In this document: one piece after another, positions 34,999-43,988 of the stretch
Layout: every line of letters begins with the position of its first letter
Numbering within the stretch: position 1 is the first letter of the stretch
Assembly: GCF_016907275.1 (NCBI RefSeq)
Contig: NZ_JAFBBP010000001.1
Span: 4,950,001 to 5,014,000 of the forward strand
Source: Micromonospora luteifusca
GTDB taxonomy: Bacteria > Actinomycetota > Actinomycetes > Mycobacteriales > Micromonosporaceae
Length of the DNA stretch: 64,000 bases
Direction of reading: 5' to 3'
Translations under genes and position numbers: made by a program
The notes under the pieces: generated by a model
What the model saw: only the letters and a program-made list of their open reading frames with translations
What the model was told of the DNA's origin: nothing
Database searches by the model: none

Positions 34999-35043
34999 CT
35001 CGCGCAGCAGGTCCTCGAAGCGGGGATCGGTGGAGGCCAGCCC

Positions 35044-35445
35044 TCACAACTCCTGGGCAGGGGCGGACATCACCGGGTGCACCTCGATCGGCATGTTCAG
35101 TGGGCGGCCGCCGGGGCCGGGTGCGGTGGAGATGTACGCGGCCAGTTCCACCGCCCGCTGCGGGCTGTCGCAGTCGATGATCCAGAAGCCGGCGAGGAAC
35201 TCCTTCGTCTCGGCGAACGGCCCTTCGGTGACCACCGGCGTCCCGCCCTCACCGGCGCAGACGATTCGGGCCTGCTGCGGGCCGCCGAGGCCCTGTGCGT
35301 CGACCCACTCGCCGGCCGCGGTGAGCTTGTCGTTGACCTCGCCCATGAACGCGATGTGCGCCTGGACCTCCTGCGGGGTCCAGGTGTCGATGCCGGGGAA
35401 GTCCGTTCCGGCGGCGCTGAACTGCATCAGCAGCATGTACTTCAT
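35044..35445 (-). CDS. YCII/DGPF-domain protein
   Basis: A 133-residue YCII-related protein (MKYMLLMQFSA; EGPFAETKEFLAGFWIIDC; GRPLNMPIEVHPV). The segment GPFAETKE corresponds to the DGPF signature. These proteins are always found beside ECF42 sigma factors; they are thought to take part in signal sensing, without a proven mechanism. GAGGAGCC precedes the ATG. It is upstream of and probably co-translated with the sigma gene. Confidence 0.9.
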   Translation of the reverse strand: MKYMLLMQFSAAGTDFPGIDTWTPQEVQAHIAFMGEVNDKLTAAGEWVDAQGLGGPQQARIVCAGEGGTPVVTEGPFAETKEFLAGFWIIDCDSPQRAVELAAYISTAPGPGGRPLNMPIEVHPVMSAPAQEL

Positions 35446-35549
35446 GGTTGGCTCCTCACGCCTGCGCACCCTCGTCGGTGCTCTCACCCTGAGGTAGAAG
35501 CAGGCGGCACCCTTCTCGACACCCCGACCAGAGATTCCCCGGAATCTTT

Positions 35550-37685
35550 TCAAACGACGGCATCGACCTCCAGCACCAGGCTCTGCTCCGGGTGCAGGGC
35601 GGGCAACTGCACGCCCACCCGGGCCAGCGCGGCCCCGCTGAGAGTGACACCGCCTGCCAGCCGGACCGGTGCCGCCCGCTCGATGGTCGCCGGGGCCGGG
35701 ACGCCCGTCACCGGCCGCACGAGGTAACGCCGGTCCGGGTCCAGACCGGGCAGCCGGACCGCGCCGGGGACCTGCGTGACCGAGGTGGCCAGCCGTGCCA
35801 CCGCGTACACCGCCCGGCTCTTGTCGCCCTCGACCACACCGTGCGCCCAGACGGCCGGGTCCGGGTGGTCGACCCGGACCACCCGGCCGGCGTGCAGCAG
35901 CGGGCGCAGCCGCTTGTGCAGTGCCACCCAGGCGGCCAGCTCGGTCTGCTCGGCGGCACTGATCGACGCGATGTCCCACTCGATGCCGTGGTGGCCGAAG
36001 ATCGCGGTCGCCGCCCGGAAGCCCAGGTCGTGTACGCGGTTGGTGGTGTGCGAGCGTTCCGGGCCGACGTGCGTGCCGATCAGCTCCGGTGGCAGCAGCA
36101 ACCCGGTCCAGCGCTGGATGCTGAGCCGTTCCAGGGCGTCGTTGCAGTCGCTCGCCCAGACCCGGTCGGTCCGGGCCAGGATGGCCAGGTCCACCCGTGC
36201 GCCGCCGGAAGAGCAGCTCTCGATCTCCACGCCGGGATGCCGGCGGCGCAGCTCGTCGAGGAGCCGGTAGACCGCGAGGGTCTGCCCGTGCACCCCGGGC
36301 CGGCTGTGGTGCCCGGCCTCGGTGAGGTCCCGGTTCTGGTCCCACTTGAGGTAACTGATCCCGGGATGGTCGGTGAGCAGGGTGTCGAGGCGTTCCAGCA
36401 GGTAGTCGTACGTCTCCGGGATGCCCAGGTCGAGCACCTGCTGGTTGCGCCAGGCCGGCGGCAGCCGCCCCGGCACGGCCAGCAGCCAGTCCGGGTGCGC
36501 GCGGAACAGGTCGGAGTCGGGGTTGACCATCTCCGGCTCGACCCACAGGCCGAACTCCAGGCCCCGGCCGGTCACGTGGTCGATCAGCGGTTGCAGGCCG
36601 TCGGGCCAGACGCCCTCGTCGACGTACCAGTCGCCGAGCCCTGCGGTGTCGTCGCGCCGGCCGCGGAACCAACCGTCGTCGAGCACGAACCGCTCCACAC
36701 CGATCTGCGCGGCCCGGTCGGCGAGCGCCCGCAGCCGGTCCAGGTCGTGGTCGAAGTAGACCGCTTCCCAGACGTTGAGGGTCACCGGTCGGGGGGAGCG
36801 CGGGTGCGAGGGGCGAGCCCGCAGATGCCTGTGCAGCACGTCGCTGAGCCCGTCGAGCCCGGCGTCGGACCAGACCGCGTAGAGCAGGGGAGTGTCGTAC
36901 GACTCGCCGGGGCCGAGCCGGATCTCTCCGGGGGCCAGCAACTCGCCGCCGCCGAGGGTCGACTCGCCGGTGGGCTGCCGCTCGGCGAAGGTGACGTGGT
37001 CGCCGCTCCACGCGGTGTGCACCGCCCAGACCTCGCCGTGGCCGAAGCCGAATCCGGCGGTGCCCGCCACCAGCAGCAGGGTGGCGTCGTGTCCGGTCCG
37101 CCCGTGCCGGCCCTCCCGGACCCAACTGCCCTGCTGCCACAGGTGCCGCTGCGGAGAACGTTCCCGGCACCACCGGCCGGTCAGGTCGAGCAGTTCGGTG
37201 GCGACCGCCGGCACCGGGAGGACCGGGGTCAGCTCCCGCAGCTCGTACGCGCTGTCGCCGTCGTTGCGTAGCCGGTGGCGAATGGTCAGCAGGCCGTGCG
37301 GGTCCAGCGCGATCTCGATGGCCAGGGCCAGACCGGCGGCCGGGTCCGACGCCCGCACGGTCAGGCGCGCCGTGTCCGAGCCGCTGTCGTCCACGTCCAG
37401 GCCGTCGAGGCGGAACGCGGTGGACCAGTCCCTTCCGTCGCGGTGCCCGGCCAATCCCGGCCGGCCGCTCCAGCCGGCACTGAGCTCCGGCAGCAGCGAC
37501 AGGACGGTCGGCTCGTCGAAGCTGCTCGGCACCACCGGCGGTACGGTCGCGTCCGCGAGCTGACGTCGGCCGTCGTCGTCGAGGTCGCCGACGTCGCCGC
37601 CCCAGTGCACGACCCGGGGCAGCCCCGGGCCGCGCGCGTCGAGCAGCAGGCTGGTCCGCGCGCGGCGCAGGTGCAGGATCGTCAT
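35550..37685 (-). CDS. GH36 alpha-galactosidase
   Basis: A 711-residue enzyme of normal GH36 length. N-terminal beta-sandwich (about residues 1-300), TIM barrel (about 305-640) and a C-terminal beta domain. The nucleophile Asp is in YLKWDQNR (about residue 450) and the acid/base Asp in WASDCNDA (about 513); RFVLDDGWF and GLWVEPEMVN are further family motifs. It removes alpha-1,6-galactose from melibiose, raffinose or galactomannan side chains. No signal peptide, so it is cytoplasmic and acts on imported oligosaccharides. Its start overlaps the permease stop by 4 nt, making it the last gene of the sugar-transport operon. Confidence 0.95.
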   Translation of the reverse strand: MTILHLRRARTSLLLDARGPGLPRVVHWGGDVGDLDDDGRRQLADATVPPVVPSSFDEPTVLSLLPELSAGWSGRPGLAGHRDGRDWSTAFRLDGLDVDDSGSDTARLTVRASDPAAGLALAIEIALDPHGLLTIRHRLRNDGDSAYELRELTPVLPVPAVATELLDLTGRWCRERSPQRHLWQQGSWVREGRHGRTGHDATLLLVAGTAGFGFGHGEVWAVHTAWSGDHVTFAERQPTGESTLGGGELLAPGEIRLGPGESYDTPLLYAVWSDAGLDGLSDVLHRHLRARPSHPRSPRPVTLNVWEAVYFDHDLDRLRALADRAAQIGVERFVLDDGWFRGRRDDTAGLGDWYVDEGVWPDGLQPLIDHVTGRGLEFGLWVEPEMVNPDSDLFRAHPDWLLAVPGRLPPAWRNQQVLDLGIPETYDYLLERLDTLLTDHPGISYLKWDQNRDLTEAGHHSRPGVHGQTLAVYRLLDELRRRHPGVEIESCSSGGARVDLAILARTDRVWASDCNDALERLSIQRWTGLLLPPELIGTHVGPERSHTTNRVHDLGFRAATAIFGHHGIEWDIASISAAEQTELAAWVALHKRLRPLLHAGRVVRVDHPDPAVWAHGVVEGDKSRAVYAVARLATSVTQVPGAVRLPGLDPDRRYLVRPVTGVPAPATIERAAPVRLAGGVTLSGAALARVGVQLPALHPEQSLVLEVDAVV

Positions 37686-38596
37686 CCTTTGGAGGCTCCC
37701 AGGGTCAGGCCCCGAACGAAGTGCCGCTGGAGTATAAAGAAGATCACCAGGGTGGGGATCGCGACGAGCACGCTGCCCGCCGAGACCAGGTTGTTGTCGG
37801 TGAAGAACTCACCACGCAGGTTGTTGAGCGAGCTGGTCACCGGGAACTTGTCGCCGGTACGCATCAGGACCGTGGCCCAGAAGAACTCGTTGTAGATCCA
37901 GGTCACCTCCAGGGTCGCCAACGCGGCCAGGGCCGGCCGGCACAGCGGCATGGTGACCTGCCAGTACTGCCGCCAGATGCTGGCCCCGTCGACCATCGCC
38001 GCCTCGTACAGGTCGCGGGGCAACGCCTTCATGTAGTTGCTGAGCACGAAGACGCAGAATCCACACTGGAAGGCGACGTTCACCAGGATCAGGCCCCAGT
38101 AACTGTCGTAGAGCAGCTCCGAGTCGCTCATGAACTCCGGCAGCGGCACCTCGGTGAACAGCCGGAACAGCGGGATGAGCAGCGCCTGCTGGGGCAGGAG
38201 GTTGGCTGCGGTGAACACCCCGAGCAGCACGATGTTGAGTTTCCAGCTGAACCGCGCGATGACGAACGCCACGCAGGAGGCGAGGAAGAGGGTCAGCAGC
38301 ACCGCCGGCACGGTGATGTACACCGAGTTGAGGAAGTGCTGCCCGAACTCCGCCGTCCGCCAGGCGGTGACGTAGTTGTCGAGGGTCCAGCCGCCGAACG
38401 AGACGTAGCCGTTGGCGGCGGTGTAGTCGTACGAGCGCAGCGAGGTCAGCACCGCCCAGGCGATCGGGAAGAGCCAGGCCAGCGAGACGACGATGAGGAA
38501 GCCGTGCAGCAGCAACCGCAGCGGGGTCAGCTTGCGGCGGCGCTGCGGCGCGTGGGGTTCGCCCTCGGTACGCCGGGCGATGGTCGCGGTGCTCAT
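37682..38596 (-). CDS. carbohydrate ABC transporter permease (MalG type)
   Basis: A 304-residue permease with about six membrane helices; the first lies near residues 25-50 (LLLHGFLIVVSLAWLF). The EAA coupling loop is YEAAMVDGASIWRQYWQVTM (about residues 190-210). The length and the C-terminal RGLTLGASKG are typical for MalG-like subunits. Starts at 38596, overlapping the MalF-type gene stop by 4 nt. Works with the permease and binding protein encoded upstream. Confidence 0.94.
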   Translation of the reverse strand: MSTATIARRTEGEPHAPQRRRKLTPLRLLLHGFLIVVSLAWLFPIAWAVLTSLRSYDYTAANGYVSFGGWTLDNYVTAWRTAEFGQHFLNSVYITVPAVLLTLFLASCVAFVIARFSWKLNIVLLGVFTAANLLPQQALLIPLFRLFTEVPLPEFMSDSELLYDSYWGLILVNVAFQCGFCVFVLSNYMKALPRDLYEAAMVDGASIWRQYWQVTMPLCRPALAALATLEVTWIYNEFFWATVLMRTGDKFPVTSSLNNLRGEFFTDNNLVSAGSVLVAIPTLVIFFILQRHFVRGLTLGASKG

Positions 38597-39549
38597 TCCC
38601 GGTTCTCCCTCATCACGGTCGCCAGGTAGATGGTGATGAAGACCAGCGAGACGACCAGCATGATCGTCGCCAGTGCCGAGCCGAACCCGATCCGGCTCGC
38701 CTCACCCACCACGTTCTGGGTGACCAGCGCGGAGATCAGCTCCAACCCGTTGCGGCCCTTGTTGACGACCCAGACCAGGTCGAACGCCCGCAGTGACTCG
38801 ATCACCGTCACCACCAGCACGATGATGTTGATCGGTCGCAGCACCGGGAAGACCACCCGGAAGAAGGCCCGGCTCTCCGAGGCCCCGTCGACCGCCGCTG
38901 CCTCGCGCAGGGACGGGTCGACGCCCTTCAGCCCGGCCAGGTAGAGCAGCATGATGTACCCGACGTGCCGCCATCCGGAGGCGACCATGACCGCCCAGAT
39001 GTTGACGTTCGAGTCGCCGTACCAGTCGATGTTGCTGCCGAAGACGGCGTTGATCAGACCCTGGTCGCGGGAGTAGAGCAGCTGCCAGACGAAGCCGATC
39101 AACGCCAGCGAGAGCACCACCGGCAGGTAGAGCGCGGTCTGGTAGAAGCGGCTGCCGCGTATCTCCTTGTCGAGCAGGACGGCCAGGAACATGCCGAACG
39201 GGGTGGCGACCACGAACAACGCCGCCAGCCAGAGCAGGTTGTGCTGGATCGCCGGCACGAACGGCGGGTAGATGTTCACCACGTCGCTGTAGTTTCGTGC
39301 GCCGACGAACTCGATCTCGTTGAGTGGGCCGATGCCGTCCCAGTTGGTGCCGGAGAGCAGCACGGTGGCCACCGCCGGCAGCCAGACGAACCCGGTGACG
39401 AGCAGCAGCGGGACGAGCACCATCAGCGTGATCACCACGCGGTCGGTGCGGGACAGGAGCCGTAGCCGCCGGCGACGACCACCCGTGGAGGTGGTCGCGG
39501 CCGGCGGCGGCACGGCGCGATCCGCTTGGATCAGGGGTAGGTCGGACAT
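38593..39549 (-). CDS. carbohydrate ABC transporter permease (MalF type)
   Basis: A 318-residue permease: cytoplasmic basic N-terminus (STGGRRRRLRLLSRTDR), then six helices starting near residue 35 (VVITLMVLVPLLLVTGFVW). The EAA loop is LREAAAVDGASESRAFFRVV (about residues 217-236). Second gene of the operon, 21 nt after the binding protein stop. No ATPase gene is present nearby; in many actinobacteria a shared ATPase of the MsiK type energises such transporters. Confidence 0.94.
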   Translation of the reverse strand: MSDLPLIQADRAVPPPAATTSTGGRRRRLRLLSRTDRVVITLMVLVPLLLVTGFVWLPAVATVLLSGTNWDGIGPLNEIEFVGARNYSDVVNIYPPFVPAIQHNLLWLAALFVVATPFGMFLAVLLDKEIRGSRFYQTALYLPVVLSLALIGFVWQLLYSRDQGLINAVFGSNIDWYGDSNVNIWAVMVASGWRHVGYIMLLYLAGLKGVDPSLREAAAVDGASESRAFFRVVFPVLRPINIIVLVVTVIESLRAFDLVWVVNKGRNGLELISALVTQNVVGEASRIGFGSALATIMLVVSLVFITIYLATVMRENRE

Positions 39550-39570
39550 GATGTCCTCCCCCTTCCGCCG

Positions 39571-40899
39571 TCAGTCAGTGAAGATCGACTTTTTCTGGTT
39601 TTCGATGCTCGAGGTGAGCCCGTCGATGTCCTTGGGGTTCTTGATGAACTGCTGGATCGCCGGGATCATCACCGTGGAAGCGAAGTCCGGCCGGGTGTCC
39701 CGGTCGAGGAACTGGGCGATCTCGGTGGCCGACCCGACCAGTTCGGCGGCCTTCTTCTGCAGTGCGGTGTAGCCGCCGACGTCCGCGCCACTGTTGGCGA
39801 CGAGGACGGCTGGGTCGTTCTTGAGGTTGATGTCCGCGGCGGCCTTGCCACCGAAGTACTCCAGCAGCTTGCGCGCGTTGTCCTCGTTCTTGGGCTTGCG
39901 GGCCATCATGTAGCCGTCGATCGGAGCGTCCAAAGCCTTGGCGCCGATGGCCGGGTCGATCTCGGGGAAGGTGAAGAAGTCGAGGTCGTCCTGCTCGTCG
40001 TTGCTGAACTGCTGACCGACGAAGAGACCGAGCAGGTACATGCCGCTCTTCTTCTGCTGCAACGACTGCGCGGCCTCCTGCCAGGTGCGGCCGAGGCTGT
40101 CCGGCTGGTGCAGGGGGAGCAGGCCGGCCCAGGTGTCGAAGACCTTCTTGACCTTGTCGGAGGTCCAGGCTTCCTTACCGGCCATCAGGTCGACGTGGAA
40201 CTGGTATCCGTTGATCCGCAGGTTGAGGATGTCGAAGGTGCCCATCGCCGGCCAGCCGTCCTTGTCGGCGAAGGCGATGGGGATGAGGCCGTCCCGTTTC
40301 ATCTGCGCGCCGAGCGCGGTGAACTGGTCCAGGGTGGTGGGCACCTGGTAGCCGTGCTGCTGCCACACCGACTTGCGGTAGAAGACCGCCCACGGGTAGT
40401 ACGTCGCCGGTACGAAGTACTGTTTGCCGTCGTCGCCGGTGGATGCCTTCTTGAAGGCATCGGAGTATCCGGAGAGCTTGCTCCACACGTCGCTGATGTC
40501 GCTGGCCAGGCCCTTCTGCGCGAAGAAGCGCATCCGGTAGCCGGCGAACCAGGTGAACACGTCGTCCGGCTTGCCCTGCAGGTAGTTGTTGATGTTCTCC
40601 TGGAACGTGTTGTGGTCGACCGTGTTCACCGCGACCTGCACCCCGGACGAGGTCTTGAACCCGTCGGTGACCTTGGCGAGGACGTCCTTCGGCTTGGGGT
40701 CGGACTGGTTCGAGCCGAGCGACACGTCCTTACTGGACCCTCCGGAGCCGGCGTCGTCGCCGCAGCCGGCGAGCAGGCCGGTGCCGAGCAGCGCACCCGT
40801 GCCGGCCGCGCCAGCCAGCAGCGATCGCCGGTTGATGCCGGCGACTGAGGACGGTACGAGCCGAGCGAGGTACTCGGCTTGGGACTGGGGACGGGACAT
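39571..40899 (-). CDS. extracellular sugar-binding lipoprotein
   Basis: A 442-residue solute-binding protein. The N-terminus has RRSLLAGAAGTGALLG and the lipobox LLAGC (Cys about residue 47); two Arg before the hydrophobic core suggest Tat export. The mature domain has the family 1 binding-protein pattern (KVTDGFKTSSGVQVAVNTV; YYPWAVFYRKSVWQQHGY). ATG at 40899 follows GCAGGAGGC; the slightly longer frame upstream overlaps the ribosome site. First gene of the alpha-galactosidase operon. The likely ligand is an alpha- or beta-galactoside, judged from the neighbouring GH36 and GH42 genes. Confidence 0.92.
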   Translation of the reverse strand: MSRPQSQAEYLARLVPSSVAGINRRSLLAGAAGTGALLGTGLLAGCGDDAGSGGSSKDVSLGSNQSDPKPKDVLAKVTDGFKTSSGVQVAVNTVDHNTFQENINNYLQGKPDDVFTWFAGYRMRFFAQKGLASDISDVWSKLSGYSDAFKKASTGDDGKQYFVPATYYPWAVFYRKSVWQQHGYQVPTTLDQFTALGAQMKRDGLIPIAFADKDGWPAMGTFDILNLRINGYQFHVDLMAGKEAWTSDKVKKVFDTWAGLLPLHQPDSLGRTWQEAAQSLQQKKSGMYLLGLFVGQQFSNDEQDDLDFFTFPEIDPAIGAKALDAPIDGYMMARKPKNEDNARKLLEYFGGKAAADINLKNDPAVLVANSGADVGGYTALQKKAAELVGSATEIAQFLDRDTRPDFASTVMIPAIQQFIKNPKDIDGLTSSIENQKKSIFTD

Positions 40900-41034
40900 C
40901 TGTGCCTCCTGCGGATGAAGAGGTGCTACGCCCAAGGGCCGTCAGGGGTGGTGAAGGCGGTGCCGGCGTCGTGATCACACATTGAGATCCACCGAGAACC
41001 CACATTGGCGAACACGAACGGCCATTGGGGCCTC

Positions 41035-41062
41035 AAGCTACCCTTCAGTCGGACTCTGTCAA
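41035..41062 (-). promoter_or_regulatory. promoter of the sugar-transport operon
   Basis: On the minus strand a consensus -35 TTGACA (41062-41057) is followed after 16 nt by TAGCTT (41040-41035). It is about 135 nt upstream of the binding-protein ATG and faces away from the GH42 gene. No perfect operator palindrome was found overlapping it. Confidence 0.6.
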
Positions 41063-41131
41063 GAGGGCAGTTCGCCTCTGATAACCCAGTCGTGATGCGG
41101 CTGTTACGTGGTAAACGTTGGAAACGAATCT

Positions 41132-43174
41132 ATGTTGGAACCTGTTGACTTCGGTGGATCTGTGGGTGCACCCTCAGCTGTCATGCGGCGATGGCAGGGT
41201 GACAGCATCTATTTCGGCGGCGATTACAACCCCGAGCAGTGGCCCGAGGAAATCTGGTCGGAGGACGTCGAGCTCATGCGCCGGGCCGGGGTCAACCTGG
41301 TCTCCGTCGGCATCTTTTCCTGGGCGCTGCTGGAGCCCACGCCGGGCCGGTTCGAGTTCGGCTGGCTGGACCGCGTGCTGGACCTCCTGCACGTCGGCGG
41401 TATCCAGGTCGACCTCGCCACCGCCACCGCCAGCCCGCCACCGTGGCTCGCCCGGGCGTACCCGGAGACGTTGCCCCGCCGTGCCGACGGCGCGATCCTC
41501 TGGCCGGGCGGTCGACAGGCGTACTGCCCCAGCTCCCCGGTGTTCCGCGAGCGGTCGCTGGATTTGGTGCGCGCGGTCGCCGGCCGCTACGCCGAGCACC
41601 CGGCGGTGGTGATGTGGCACGTCTCCAACGAGTTGGGCTGCCACAACGTGCACTGCTACTGCGATGTCAGCGCCGCGGCGTTCCGTGGCTGGCTGCGGGA
41701 GCGCTACGGCGACCTGGACCGGCTCAACGACGCCTGGGGCACGGCCTTCTGGAGTCAGCGCTACGGCGACTGGGCCGAGATCAACCCGCCGCGCACGGCG
41801 CTGACCTTCGCGAACCCCACGCAGCAGCTCGACTTCCTGCGCTTCTCCTCCGACGAGCAGCGCGCCCAACTGCGCGCGGAACGGGACGTGCTCAGCAAGC
41901 TGGTCCGTCAGCCGGTCACCACCAACTTCATGATCGGCATGGGCGTCAAGCACATGGATTACCACTCCTGGGCCGACGACGTGGACCTGGTCTCCAACGA
42001 CCACTACCTGACCGCCGCCGACCCGCAGGGACATCTCGGGCTGGCGTTCGCCGCCGACCACACCCGAGGCGTCGCCGGCGGTGATCCCTGGTTGCTGATG
42101 GAGCACTCCACCAGCGCGGTCAACTGGCAGCCGCGCAACGTGGCCAAGCTGCCCGGGCAGCTACGGCGCAACAGTCTGGCGCATGTCGCCCGCGGCGCCG
42201 ACGGGGTGTTGTTCTTCCAGTGGCGCGCCTCCCGGGCCGGTGCCGAGAAGTTCCACTCCGCGCTCGTGCCGCACACCGGGCCGGACACCAAGGTGTTCCG
42301 CGAGGTCTGCCAGCTCGGCGCCGACCTCAAGGCGCTGGCCGAGGTACGTGGCAGTCGCGTGGACGCCGACGTGGCGATCCTGTTCGACTGGGAAGCATGG
42401 TGGGGCGTCGAGTTGGATTCCCACCCCAGCGTCGACGTCCGGTACGTCGACCGCCTCACCGCCCTGTACGGAGCGCTCTGGCGAGCCGGCGTGACCGCCG
42501 ACATCATCCACCCGTCGGCGGACCTCAGCGGCTACCGGCTGGTCCTGGCGCCGACCCTCTACCTGGTCCGGGACGCCGACGTCGCGGCACTGCACTCCTA
42601 CGTCGAGGGTGGTGGCACGGTCGCCGTCACCTACTTCAGCGGCATCGTGGACTCCAACGACCACATCCGGCTCGGCGGCTACCCGGGCGCGTTCCGGGAG
42701 TTGCTCGGTGTACGCACCGAGGAGTTCTTCCCCCTGCGCGAGGGCGAGCAGGTCCGACTCGACGACGGCAGCACCGCCGACGTGTGGACCGAGTGGCTGC
42801 ACCCCGACGGCGCCGAGGTGCTCGCGTCGTACACCGATGGGCCCTTGCCGGGCGTGCCGGCGCTGACCCGACATCGGGTTGGCGACGGCGCCGCCTGGTA
42901 CGTCGCCACCCGGTTGGACGAGCCGGCCACGGATCGACTCGTCGCCCGGCTCGTCGCGGAGGCCGGCGTGCGTCCGGCGGCGCCGGCACCATCCGGGGTG
43001 GAGGTGGTTCGACGACGTGACGGCGACCGGAGCTGGCTGTTCGCGATCAACCACACCGACACCGAGGTACGCCTGCCGGCGCGCGGCGTCGAGTTGTTGA
43101 CCGGAGGACACTGCACCGGTGAGCTGGCACTGCCAGCCGGTGAGGTGGCGGTGGTCCGTGAGGATCGGACCTGA
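41132..43174 (+). CDS. GH42 beta-galactosidase
   Basis: About 680 residues, the normal GH42 length. IYFGGDYNPEQWPEEIW opens the barrel; acid/base Glu in HVSNELGCHN (about residue 167); cysteines in CHNVHCYC resemble the metal-binding cluster of several GH42 enzymes; nucleophile Glu in LLMEHSTSAVNWQPRN (about 324). Then the trimerisation domain (about 395-590) and a beta domain. No signal peptide: cytoplasmic. The start is unsettled: ATG 41132 is used here; GTG 41108 and ATG 41183 are in frame. Divergent from the transport operon and followed by the DeoR regulator gene. Confidence 0.94.
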   Translation: MLEPVDFGGSVGAPSAVMRRWQGDSIYFGGDYNPEQWPEEIWSEDVELMRRAGVNLVSVGIFSWALLEPTPGRFEFGWLDRVLDLLHVGGIQVDLATATASPPPWLARAYPETLPRRADGAILWPGGRQAYCPSSPVFRERSLDLVRAVAGRYAEHPAVVMWHVSNELGCHNVHCYCDVSAAAFRGWLRERYGDLDRLNDAWGTAFWSQRYGDWAEINPPRTALTFANPTQQLDFLRFSSDEQRAQLRAERDVLSKLVRQPVTTNFMIGMGVKHMDYHSWADDVDLVSNDHYLTAADPQGHLGLAFAADHTRGVAGGDPWLLMEHSTSAVNWQPRNVAKLPGQLRRNSLAHVARGADGVLFFQWRASRAGAEKFHSALVPHTGPDTKVFREVCQLGADLKALAEVRGSRVDADVAILFDWEAWWGVELDSHPSVDVRYVDRLTALYGALWRAGVTADIIHPSADLSGYRLVLAPTLYLVRDADVAALHSYVEGGGTVAVTYFSGIVDSNDHIRLGGYPGAFRELLGVRTEEFFPLREGEQVRLDDGSTADVWTEWLHPDGAEVLASYTDGPLPGVPALTRHRVGDGAAWYVATRLDEPATDRLVARLVAEAGVRPAAPAPSGVEVVRRRDGDRSWLFAINHTDTEVRLPARGVELLTGGHCTGELALPAGEVAVVREDRT

Positions 43175-43211
43175 TTCTGACGACAGTCACGGCGCGAAGG
43201 AGGTTCCCCCC

Positions 43212-43988
43212 ATGCTTGCCCAGCAGCGGCAGACCGCCATCCTCGATCTGATCCGCCAACGTGGCGGCGTACGGGTGAGTCACCTGGTCAGCCGGTTCGG
43301 CGTGTCCGACATGACGATCCGGCGGGACCTGGAGGTGCTGGCCGAGCGCGGCCTGGTCGACAAGGTGCACGGTGGTGCGACGCTCGCCGGGCCGGGTTCC
43401 GCCGAGGAACCTGGCTTCGCGGCGAAGTCGATCCGTCAGCAGGCAGAGAAGCGGGCCATCGCCGAGCGGGCGGCGAAGATGGTGGAGCCGGGGATGGCCA
43501 TCGCGCTCTCCGCCGGCACCACCACAGCGGCGCTGGCCACCCTGCTCTCCGACGTCCACGGGCTGACCGTGGTGACCAACTCGATCCCGGTGGCCGACGC
43601 GCTCTACCAGAACCCGCGCGCCGACCAGACGGTCGTGCTGACCGGTGGCATCCGTACCCCATCGGACGCGTTGACCGGGCCGGTGGCCGAGGCGGCGATC
43701 AGCGCGCTCAACGTCGACCTGCTCTTCCTCGGCGTGCACGGGCTCAGCCCACGAACCGGCTTCACCACGCCGAACCTGCTGGAGGCCGGGGTCAACCGCT
43801 GCCTGATCGGCGCGGCCCGCCGGCTCGTGGTGCTCGCCGACCACACCAAGTGGGAAACCATCGGCATCGCCACCATCGCCCCGCTGGAGGCAGCCGACGT
43901 GCTGATCACCGACCGTGGGCTGCCACCCGAGGCACGCACCACGATCGGCGAGCAGGTCGGCGAGCTGGTCGTCGTGGAACCTGACTAG
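43212..43988 (+). CDS. DeoR-family transcriptional regulator
   Basis: A 258-residue sugar-phosphate-sensing repressor. The N-terminal HTH RQRGGVRVSHLVSRFGVSDM with TIRRDLEVLAERGLVDKVHGG (about residues 14-56) is followed by the DeoRC effector domain (IALSAGTTTAALA; VVTNSIPVADAL; DLLFLGVHGLSPRTGFTTPN). Starts at 43212, after AAGGAGG. It follows the GH42 gene by 37 nt and probably controls this locus; effectors in this family are usually phosphorylated sugars. Its stop overlaps the convergent TetR stop by 4 nt. Confidence 0.92.
   Translation: MLAQQRQTAILDLIRQRGGVRVSHLVSRFGVSDMTIRRDLEVLAERGLVDKVHGGATLAGPGSAEEPGFAAKSIRQQAEKRAIAERAAKMVEPGMAIALSAGTTTAALATLLSDVHGLTVVTNSIPVADALYQNPRADQTVVLTGGIRTPSDALTGPVAEAAISALNVDLLFLGVHGLSPRTGFTTPNLLEAGVNRCLIGAARRLVVLADHTKWETIGIATIAPLEAADVLITDRGLPPEARTTIGEQVGELVVVEPD

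Noticed and set aside
35592..37271. Plus-strand frame of 559 codons opposite the GH36 gene
   Set aside because: No domain, His/Gln/Val/Arg-rich shadow of a verified enzyme gene.
40900..41131. Operator for the DeoR regulator between the GH42 and transport genes
   Set aside because: Only a short AACGTT core and imperfect repeats were seen; not enough to call a site.
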